From: Allantophomopsis cytisporea
Taxonomy: Eukaryota; Ascomycota; Leotiomycetes; Phacidiales; Phacidiaceae
Length of the DNA: 64,000 nucleotides
Assembly: GCA_024752435.1 (NCBI GenBank)
Contig: CP103032.1
Location: forward strand, 806,001-870,000
Direction of reading: 5' to 3'
A program made the translations under genes and the position numbers. The notes beneath the pieces were generated by a model. The model saw only the letters and a list, made by a program, of their open reading frames with translations, did no database searches and was not told the origin of the DNA. Shown piece after piece: positions 55,247 through 64,000 of this stretch; position 1 is the first letter of the stretch; each line of letters starts with the position of its first letter.

Positions 55247-56476
55247 TTAAGCATAAGGTTTTCGCAAAATATCTTCACAATTAGCATCGAAGCGCATGTT
55301 CCACAATCTCACAGAACTCATGAACTTCTCAGTGTTCTCGAGCTGTCTATCCCGACCGAAAATGGAGTCCACGAACTCCGTGCCGGCATTCTTCCCTAGC
55401 TGTGAGCCGTCGCGGCTCTTCTTGCCGACCTTTAGCATAGGCTTTTCGCAATTCTTTAGTAGCCTCTGTAGTCTGTCGGTCAGTCTGTCGCCACTCTCAA
55501 TGAAATCCTCGACCATATCCTTGTTGTCTGGGGAGCGGATGCGGTTCATGCTTTCCTCGGCACGTTTGACTTTGCCCGCAAGTTGGATGAGAAGAACCCA
55601 GAGTTCACCGGCCATGTCAGAGATGGGGGCTGTTGGACCATGGTGGTAGACCGTCCAGTCATAGATCCACTTGCCAAGGGAATTCGCGTCAAAGACGCTT
55701 CCAAGTAGCAAGAGAGGATCCTCAGTTGGATCCCAGTTCTTCAGGGAATAGCCGGAAGGAATATGGTGTTTGTCAGCATCGGCCTCAGTAGCCTGTCTCG
55801 TCGGTGGCGGAGCGGCTTTCTTTGACGAAGACGTTGGCCGTGTGGTCTTAGATGGTCGCCCAGCTGAAGTGGAGGATCGTCGAGGGCGACTCCGTCTTTC
55901 AGGTTCAAGATGTGGGGAGCGACCATGTGTTGGTGTGGAGGCAGTATAGATCGGTATATCTCTTTCATAATAAGCTTGAGCCTGGGGAGAGAAGTAATAC
56001 GGATCAGTGCCATATCCACGGTAGTATTTAGTCTCAATATCTGCCTCTGCTCTGGCATCCATATGGTCCCTCATGTAGACATATTGGTCGTAGAGATACT
56101 CTTCTTCATCGGAATCCCCAAAAGAGGCTCGATACGAATGTGAGGCGGCATGCCGTTTGGGTTGCGTGTGCGACCATGCCTGATGGTCACGCGATGCTTT
56201 TCGAGCTTTTGAACTCACATATTCGGGATTGCCAAATGGCGATGTAGTTTCTGCTCGGGTTGAGTAGTACCCTGTGGAGTTATAGCGTGGCGACGGGTAC
56301 GCAGGTCCTCGTGGCGAAAACGGGTAGTCGCCACCACTCTGATGACGCGTATGCATCCTCGGTGGCGGTCCTGTCCGAGATGTGTAGTATCCGTATCCTG
56401 GAGAGGACGAGGGCGATGTGCTCGAGTAGCCGTAGAAGTCGGCTGGTCGTGGTGAGGTTTTGTAGGATGTATACAT
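55247..56476 (-). CDS. Conserved fungal protein of unknown function, 409 aa
   Basis: An intronless frame with ATG at 56476. The first 240 residues are low in complexity: Tyr/Ser/Pro/Gly-rich with many Arg (SPGYGYYTSRTGPPPRMHTR), an acidic patch (FGDSDEEEYLYDQYVYMRD) and a basic Ser/Pro patch. The C-terminal 170 residues are a folded, probably helical domain containing SLGKWIYDWTVYHHGPTAPI, ELWVLLIQLAGKVKRAEESM and EFVDSIFGRDRQLENTEKFM. I have seen this kind of domain in proteins called vegetative cell wall protein gp1-like in filamentous fungi, but that name is not functional evidence. The disordered, Tyr-rich N-terminus suggests an assembly or scaffold role. About 7 kb of gene-poor DNA lie upstream. 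Confidence 0.8.
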   Translation of the reverse strand: MYTSYKTSPRPADFYGYSSTSPSSSPGYGYYTSRTGPPPRMHTRHQSGGDYPFSPRGPAYPSPRYNSTGYYSTRAETTSPFGNPEYVSSKARKASRDHQAWSHTQPKRHAASHSYRASFGDSDEEEYLYDQYVYMRDHMDARAEADIETKYYRGYGTDPYYFSPQAQAYYERDIPIYTASTPTHGRSPHLEPERRSRPRRSSTSAGRPSKTTRPTSSSKKAAPPPTRQATEADADKHHIPSGYSLKNWDPTEDPLLLLGSVFDANSLGKWIYDWTVYHHGPTAPISDMAGELWVLLIQLAGKVKRAEESMNRIRSPDNKDMVEDFIESGDRLTDRLQRLLKNCEKPMLKVGKKSRDGSQLGKNAGTEFVDSIFGRDRQLENTEKFMSSVRLWNMRFDANCEDILRKPYA

Positions 56477-57560
56477 TCCTACTCTTGCGTTGTCCTATAG
56501 ACAACCAAAAACAACAAGAAAAGAGAAAGAAACAAGAACGTGAAGTCCGTCAAAGAACAGGCTAGAGGCTCCAGGGATGGGTTGTATCACCTTGGAGCAG
56601 GTTCGTCTCGAGTGAGGTAAAGGAGGGAGAACTGGTCCTTTTTCTCAAACATGTCCAAGTTGTGGATATTGACCGATTTCCGGAATGCTGGGCAACAAAT
56701 GATAATCAACCCAACTGGAACTTGTGAAATAGATTATTTTGCAAAAAGATAATCTCTTTGGACGCGATTATTAAGTCTTTGAACAAGATGAAATGCGAAA
56801 AAGAAGGGCCCCGGGAGTGTTGTGGTATATGTAGTTTTGGACTACGTTGGGTCGCAATGGGCTTTGTGCCAACACACAGTAGTGCGCAGTGTGACAGGGG
56901 CAGAATTTTACGCTGTGACAACGTTAATTGGATATCCGGAGTTATTTAAAGAAAATGTTGGAAGATAGGAGAAGAGGCTCGTTGATGCTGGAAATTTTGA
57001 AATGATGGGGAAATTAGAAATACAAGAGGAATGGAAGTGCGACTTACGGAATCTTGGTAATGGTGGAAGAAAATGAGACGGGAAGGTTAACGGGCCTCGA
57101 AACTCGGACAGGCTCCGTTGAAAGGGGCCGTCCCGCAGTGTCGGTCGAACCGATCAAGCGAGATTGATGGTGCTGAGAGACTTTCTCAACGGTGCTGCTG
57201 GAAAAGAAAGATCCATGAATTGTGGACGGACACTAAATGTATCGGGGAAGCAGGAAGATGAAATACGACGACGCTCGTATGTAATCCGGTAGAAGGTCGT
57301 ACAGCAGTAAGTTTAGACGACAGCCATGGGTAGGATTTGAGATGTCATTAATATGTGTGTGCTCGGTAGATTGACCACAGCCAGCTGAAATGTACGACGT
57401 AGATGGATGGAGAGTACGAAGTAGGATGAGATGACGGATTGATTTGATTGAGGTATGTATGTATGTACGTATGTACGATATCTGCTAGGTGCGTTCTTCG
57501 CCAATCAAGCCAGATGGAGATTTGAAGAATTGTTGATGTCGGTAGTTGTACAATTCAGAT

Positions 57561-57600
57561 CAGGTCAGGTCAGGTCAGGTCAGGTCAGGTCAGGTCAGGT
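57561..57600. repeat. CAGGT pentamer, 8 perfect copies
   Basis: Exactly eight tandem CAGGT units in non-coding DNA. Confidence 0.95.
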
Positions 57601-57682
57601 CAATCAGTAAGTACTTAAGGGAATACAAATGTTGTGTGCAATATTGGTGTGGTCGATAACACGGACGCGAAGTTGCGGGCTG

Positions 57683-57714
57683 GGATGTTGCGATGTTGCG
57701 ATGTTGCGATGTTG
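57683..57714. repeat. GATGTTGC octamer repeat
   Basis: Nearly four tandem copies of GATGTTGC. Confidence 0.9.
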
Positions 57715-58507
57715 GAAGAGGGCCAGTCAGTAAGATGGTCAGTCAAGACCTTGGGGGCGGGGGGGGGACGTTGGTTGGTTTTGGTAGTGTCGTTATGCAG
57801 TACTTGTTGTAAGGTGTAGAGGGTACGTGAGTCAAGTACCTGTTCTGTACCTGGGCACTCGACGAGAGGCTTCTGCTAGGTGGCTAGGTAGGTACGTAGT
57901 AGGTACTAGGAAGGTTCTGAAGTAGTAGTCTTCCGTTGTTGGTCCTCGCTCCGGTGAAGGAGGGGGGGCGCAGGGAGGAGGAGGACTTCTGGAGGTTGGA
58001 ATCGAGTGGCTGGAACGACGTCGGGATATGTAGGCGGAGGGCTGAAAAGCAGGCAAGATGTTCGAGTGGTCAAGAGGTGAAGAGGTCGAGAGGTCGAGAG
58101 ATATGTATTGTCATGATCGATGATCGGTGAGCAATGGTTGATCGATGATATAGATGATGTGTACGAGAAGTGACACAACCCTTTCAATGAAGTATATTGG
58201 TGTATATTGTTGGATATTACTGAATGAATGAGTTATCGATGGATCTGGAGACCGGTGGATAGGTAGGTATGCGCGGTGTATGTAATAATTGTTGTCCGGA
58301 GAGTATGTATGGCTCATATATGGTCATGTAATATGGTCATGTAATGCAGATGTACGTACCCCGTTCCGGTACGGACAGATAGATAGAGTCGAGACTTGCA
58401 GTGGAAGCTGAAGCAAGGTGTATAGTAACCAGAGTCTCCAACGGATATAGAAAAAGAGGTTTAACAAGTGTCGATTTCTGCACTTCTAAATCCAAATGTA
58501 CCTCACA

Positions 58508-58542
58508 TCCTGCATCCTCTTTCTGCATCCTCTTTCTGCATC
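58508..58542. repeat. TGCATCCTCTTTC 13-mer repeat
   Basis: Two full copies and one partial copy in tandem. Confidence 0.85.
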
Positions 58543-58734
58543 TTATATTGACCTTTTGAACAACAGAGCCGGGGCCATCATTATCATACACATATGCATA
58601 CCATAATAGCCCGTACACTTCACCCACACCAAAACTTCCCACTTCCCATCACCGGTGCACACCTACACCTACACACACACACACATTCTCATCACATCAC
58701 ATCAACATTTCGCACATTTATATACACACGCACA

Positions 58735-58816
58735 TACTCACTCACTCACTCACATACCCACTCACTCACTCACTCACTCACTCACTCACTCACTCACTCA
58801 CTCACTCACTCACTCA
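58735..58816. repeat. CACT tetranucleotide microsatellite
   Basis: About 20 copies of CACT/ACTC with one interruption (CATACC) near 58752. It lies next to a CA-dinucleotide run at 58664-58684. A frame across it would encode Thr-His-Ser-Leu repeats, which is an artefact. Confidence 0.95.
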
Positions 58817-58831
58817 AACACACAAACACAC

Positions 58832-58834
<3 letters not shown>

Positions 58835-58877
<43 letters not shown>

Positions 58878-58903
58878 CCAACCAACCAACCAATCAACCA
58901 ACC
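58835..58903. repeat. AATC / AACC tetranucleotide microsatellite
   Basis: About 17 tetranucleotide units. AATC and AACC blocks alternate, so units differ by a single T/C change. Confidence 0.95.
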
Positions 58904-61900
58904 ACAATCCTCGCTCCCACTCACTGCCGCCCCCTCCTCCTCCTCCTCCTTCTTGTCCCTTCTCTCATTCTTACACACCATCGACCTCAACCGTAGCCTC
59001 AATTCTTCAATCCACATACTCAAAAATATGTGCTTATTTCAAAGTTCTTACATCCTTCACTTCGTTTACCTCGTTTACATTGTACTGTATACATACAGAC
59101 AGACAGACGGCCTTACAATAACAATCAGCTTCTATGAATAATGCCACATAAATAACGGCAAAGCCTTGTCAGATTCAACCTCATCTGTTGAAGAACCCCC
59201 CATTTCATGTTACACATGCTTTCCATGCCTCCGATAAACCTTGCAAGTCTCTATCTCCCCCGGTTTGTTAATCAGCACCTCCATCACCACAGATGCCCAT
59301 TTCCACCGGCACAATAATTACACGGCGCAAAGCCATTCCAATCAAGTTGCTCTCGAAACTTAACCCGAGAGAAAGAAGGAGAAGGAAAAAGTAAAGAAGA
59401 ATGCCAGCCTCATATCTCCACTATCAGCCATCACGCATCACACATCACACATCACACGAAACTGTGATAGTCTTCACACTGCGCATATTAACGCTGTGTA
59501 ATCTCAATCACATTCAAAACCCACCAGATCGATCATCAGAGTTCAACACTATGAGCCCTTCCCTCTTCATCCATCGGCTACCGATGCACACTGCGGGCCG
59601 CTGCTGCTCTGGCGGATGTTCGCTGCAGCCCTCTCGGCGCACCAGCCTCTTCTTGACATCCTAGCACCCTCGCATCCTCCCTCATACATGGCTCACCATT
59701 TTCTTAGATCACCGATGTCCAAAGTGCTGGGTTTTTGCATGGGTTCATGTCAGTGCATTGTCAGTGCAAACGAAGTGTACAAGTAGTATGTTGGCGCTAT
59801 GGTGCATATCTCTCTACCATCGGCCCCCCTGCCGGTCGGCAAACGCTCAATCACAGTCAATCACTTGGAAGGAATCTAATCCCTTCATACTCAATCTCAA
59901 ATCGCGGCTCCTCTTCCTGGTATTTTTTCCTCTCCTAGTCCAACCCCTTCATTATTACTGTTTAATCTCTGGTTTGGTTGAAAGATTTTCTTTGGTTATG
60001 AATGTCTCTGCCTCAATATCTCTCACCGATTTCACCATTGTTCTTGGCAACAACATCTCATTTCGAATCATTTTCCTGCTATTTTCATACATGCCCTTCG
60101 CCCCCATGGGAGGTGTTGCTTTGCGATAGTCGGATGCCTTTTCGGGCCTTCATGCAGATGATACGCAGTCCGCTCATCATGATTCGTGAAACCTCCAACA
60201 CTACCACGTTGCACAGCAATCACTGCTGTACTTTACCTTGCTCAGCCTAAACTAAAAATCGCACAACACCCTTACCTCAACCAATGCCCTGCTTTTGGGG
60301 CGGCGGCCAGAGCGCCTGTGGATGCAGCTGGATAAGCAGGTCACTTCTACCAAGTGGTGGATGTTGTGCTATTTTGTAATGCAGTCTGTCTTCATAGGAC
60401 TCTCATCTCGCACTTCTCGCCGTCGCAGGCAACGCATATCACACGTGGCAGTCCACCTGAGGTCAAAAGAGGAGCCTCAGCCTTTTAAAGAAATCTTCCA
60501 GAAGACATTGGGTATCATTTCCCATAATTCCAACAAACTGGGCGATGAATGTGGGTAAGTGAAGAAAGCCCTTTCAAAAGCAATGACATCGTGCCGCCCC
60601 ATGTTGTTGTTCGGTGGAGAAGTGATGCTCCCCGGACGGAGCATTATTGGGATGATGCTAGGCTGCCTTGAATGCGTGTGGGATTCGATCTTGGATTTCC
60701 ATGTGGCTCGAAACATCACTTGAGCCTCCGCGCTTACCATCACAAACTCCGCCAATGACAAAACAGTTGCCTTTCAGGAGGCCGACCACATCTTTTCATA
60801 ACTCGAATTTATATCGGAAGGCAAACGTTGACTCAGTGTCACGCTCACTCCATTTTATACTCTTCTGTCTGAGTACGGGCATGCCGTTTGAGAGTGAGTC
60901 ACAAGAGAATGTGCCGTTTGCAAGCCGCGACTTCACCACACGTGAGAAGCAAGGAGTTTGTCAGCAGGATTGCCACCATCTATGACCTTTCTCTCACATC
61001 AATGTTTTTGCCACTTTACAATCTGTTCATTTTCGAACTCAAAGCTACTGTGTATCTGCTATGAACTACACTGCGGGTTTTGCACCTAAATGTCTTCTCT
61101 CTCATAGTTTCAGTAGTCCTCTAACAAGTCTCACAGTTCATCAACCAAGTTGTTAAATTGTGCGAGGCTTCGCTCGGGTACATCACCTGGTTTTGTGTCT
61201 GTATACTGCGCAGATACTGATTCAACCCTTTTTTTTTATTACCACTAATAGGATAGATTGTGGTACTGTTGGCAATAGCTACTGTGAATAATAACGCAAG
61301 GGTTTCCATTGAATCAGAATCGAAGTCCTTATAGATGCGTCTTAACCAAGATATAATCCCACCCACTCATTGCTGTACTGTCATAAAAGTACATAGATTC
61401 TTTTAGCCAAAGTCATATCGACACGGTTGACATTGCCAGCAAAGATTGCTGAGATATCTTCTCATTGTCCTGGCATCAATTTTGAAATTACTATCGCCCT
61501 CCCAATTCATCTGGTTGCCATAGGACTCTAGCAACTGTATTCTCTGAGATCAAGTGTGGAACCAAAGAAGTATCCATGTACCTTATGATCAGGAGAAGTG
61601 GGAGAGTATCTGAGTACCCAAAATTAAGCACAGCTTGTATGATTGGTAGAATTAGAGATAACTGCATTCTAAGCCCAGTACAAGAATTTCTTGGTATGAC
61701 CATTGCAATGACCCATCCGGGAATAACTGAAAGGCTGAGGTAACTCATGCATCACTTCCAAATGTCCAGTACGACTATTTGATGGCTCGGGTAGCTACAG
61801 CCTACCTTACTTCGAGGCTGATAGCACCAAGTTTGGAGTATCGTGTTTCCTCATGTCTTGGGTGGATCGGGGAATATGTGGCACTAACGAGTGTCGTACA

Positions 61901-63443
61901 TATCTGTCTGACTACCCCATATGTTTGCGTTGAACACGCATACGAATCTGCAGAGGATATGCGCGTATCGGCGTCCTCCTATAGCTGTATGGACAGAACT
62001 CCTGCAACCACCATTGCGTTCCTGCAATTACTTTATGTATATATGTTTATATATATCTTGGTGCTGCTGTGATCTTAGCCTTTCTCAAATCAAGTCGGTC
62101 GTGTAGGCACGTATTGTGTCATTCCAAGTGTAGCTGAAAGCACGTGTGAACTAGACGCAAGTCCATGTTTGCTGTTTGTGAGAGTGCAAGAGTGCGAAGT
62201 GATGTCGAAGGTGGATATCATCCAACGAAGATATCTTATGACGTATAGAAACGTATTTGATTATACAATATATCTTCTTACATAGATTGCGGCATCATAT
62301 GTATCATCCACTAAAGCTTGCATGATCCTGACATATTTTGACTATGACTATGATATCATGAGTGATTGATTGATTGATCTGGGAATCTGCGAATCTGCTT
62401 CTGACAGTAGGTCTTGTCTTACAACACAGACATCAACTAAAGCGATACGTTTGATCTTGTGTCTTTCGTATTCTGGCACAAACTGATACCGATATTTCAG
62501 ATACATCGTTTGACTTGAACAATAAACCTTCGGTTTATGCATTCGTTTATGCATCAACCAGTGCACTTATTCGTGCAGCTGCATGAACAAGTGAACCACC
62601 TCGTACGCAGCGCATCAAGTAGCTTTGAGTACGAGTTCCAAGTATCTTAAGCTTCGAACAGAAACCAGAAGAGCATGACAGCGAAGTAAGGGAGTAGTTA
62701 GGTGTTTCGAGGAATGGAAACAGCTGCAAGGTCCCAAAGTATCTAAGTCACCCTTGGAGTATTCCCTCAAGTCGCATCTGAGCAGTGCAACTTCTCTTTG
62801 ATCTTTGACACGCCCAAAGTAGCTATCAATGAAGCAATTCGCGACAAAGACTGAAGTTGAACTCGTCAAGTTGCGAGGTCCTTTTCGTTCCACATAAACG
62901 GCACCTGATCCCTACAACGTTTATTGAACCCCAGATTCCAGAAGCACCAGTACTCGCGACCCCACTAACAACGAACCTACGGGGCCCACTTACGCTACCC
63001 CGAATCCAGACCCCGCTGTGCACCCCATCCACACATTGACAATGGCGCAAATTGGACCAACGCCAAAGCCTCACACCTGCGGAGACGCGCGATTGCTGGG
63101 AGCGGCCAAGAGACGGCGCTGTCAGCATACCCACCAAATGGTCATCTCGGAGCGCGTGGAAGTCATGATGAAGTTGGAAATGGGCTGAGCTGCTACCACT
63201 ACTACTACGGGAACACATCATGACTCCATGAGTCTCTGACCTATTCCAATACAAATTGACAGCTTTGCGACATCTTCACTTTTGGTCCTTGAGATAGCGC
63301 TGTGCGCGCCTTATCTAGATACAGGCTAATTTACCTTGGTGTGTTAAGGTTCTCCTTGGGCAAGAAACCCCTCAGCAGAACCGACGAGGGATCGTCCTCT
63401 CAATTCTTCGAACAGTGTGCGGATTGCATGCGACGCGCGCATC

Positions 63444-64000
63444 ATGGCTTCTGTTGTTACGTCTCTGGTCACTAAGACCGTCACTGCTGCATCGGCATCA
63501 GCGACGGCCACGAATCGTGTCTCGCCGCAGGGAGGCGTTCTCGAGGGCGGAAATCCCAGCGTATATGATCCGAAGAACCCTATTATCTTGTTCATTATCC
63601 AGGTGGGTTTCTGACAGTTTATGGCATGCTTCAAGATCAGTCGCCGTGTTTCGTGTGCGGGAGAGTTACGCTGGATGTGGTGTACTCTTGTATGGCGGTT
63701 GCGTATGGGTAGTTGCAGCTGTTGTGCGATCATGGTTTCCTCAATGGTCTCCGGACATATGCTAATCAGCACGATTTTCAGGCCGGTATCATAATAATAT
63801 TCTGTCGAATCCTCCACTGGCCACTTTCGAAATTGCGGCAACCTAGAGTTATTGCGGAGGTTATTGGTGGCGTTATACTGGGCCCCTCGGTCATGATGAG
63901 AATCCCGGGCTTTCAGGAAGCCATATTCCCCACGGCTTCGATGGCAAACCTCTCGCTGGTCGCCAATCTCGGCCTCATCCTTTTCCTCTTCCTTGTTGCT
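63444..64000 (+). CDS. K+/H+ antiporter, Kha1 type (5' part, cut by window end)
   Basis: A CPA2-family monovalent cation/proton exchanger, in yeast found in Golgi/endosomal membranes. Exon 1 is 63444-63602; intron 63603-63781 (179 nt); exon 2 starts at 63782 and runs off the window, giving 126 residues. The N-terminal 45 residues are Ser/Thr/Ala-rich and end GGNPSVYDPKNPIILFIIQ. The first membrane helix is completed across the splice junction (IILFIIQAGIIIIFCRILHW). Then come the family signature RQPRVIAEVIGGVILGPSV, a link segment GFQEAIFPTASM and the next helix (LVANLGLILFLFLV). The ATG at 63444 is the first that keeps a normal N-terminus. The remainder of the transporter lies beyond the window. 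Confidence 0.88.

Larger units (their letters stand above)
56477..63443. other. 7-kb gene-poor stretch rich in simple repeats
   Basis: Divergent space between the 409-aa protein gene and the antiporter gene. No frame here resembles a protein family or forms a convincing exon chain. Its left part has many micro- and minisatellites (listed separately). The part at 58570-60250 is strongly pyrimidine/CA-rich on the plus strand, like a leader or promoter. The middle-right part (61000-62600) is AT-rich. It may hold long leaders or non-coding RNAs, but I cannot show either. Confidence 0.5.

Noticed and set aside
58594..59121. 175-codon frame with Thr-His-Ser-Leu repeats
   Set aside because: A translated CACT/AATC microsatellite; no real protein features.

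Overview
The window is nuclear DNA of a filamentous ascomycete (Pezizomycotina). The evidence is short GT-AG introns, mostly 44-60 nt with CTAAC/CTGAC-like branch sites, and protein families typical of these fungi: HET-C2-type glycolipid transfer protein, copper-fist regulator, Ctf4/SepB, Uve1 UV endonuclease, LaeA-like methyltransferase, Kha1 antiporter. A Leotiomycete-like origin is my guess and is not shown by the sequence. I rebuilt 22 protein-coding genes by joining exons in frame. One more tiny ORF is doubtful. No rRNA, tRNA, CRISPR array or intact transposon was recognised.

Layout. 1-14.9 kb is gene-dense: phospholipase D (+), glycolipid transfer protein (+), enolase-phosphatase of methionine salvage (-), an orphan (-), Pcf11 mRNA 3'-end factor (-), a small secreted I9 inhibitor (+) and tubulin cofactor B (-). 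14.9-22.2 kb has no recognisable gene. 22.2-38.6 kb is dense again: Myb/SANT protein (+), Trm9 wobble-uridine methyltransferase (-), a ubiquitin-specific protease (+), a LaeA-like methyltransferase (+), a membrane RING E3 (+), a WD40 protein (-) sharing a promoter with Ctf4 (+), and a GH18 chitinase (-). 38.6-40.65 kb is an AT-rich island with an 18-bp satellite. 40.65-56.5 kb holds an amino-acid permease (-), a copper-fist factor (+), Uve1 (-), an orphan (+), a family-16 protein methyltransferase (-) and a fungal conserved protein (-). 56.5-63.4 kb is a second gene-poor stretch rich in simple repeats. The window ends inside a Kha1-type K+/H+ antiporter (+).

The genes are mostly unrelated housekeeping genes, each with its own promoter; I see no biosynthetic gene cluster. 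The points I find most interesting are: (i) a possible two-start mitochondrial/nuclear design of Uve1, (ii) an MCB-like site array between Ctf4 and a WD40 protein, (iii) a satellite whose alternating monomers differ by C-to-T at CpA, as repeat-induced point mutation would produce, and (iv) an enolase-phosphatase whose catalytic DIEGT motif is assembled across a splice junction with a 41-nt exon. I saw no system that I can call wholly new.
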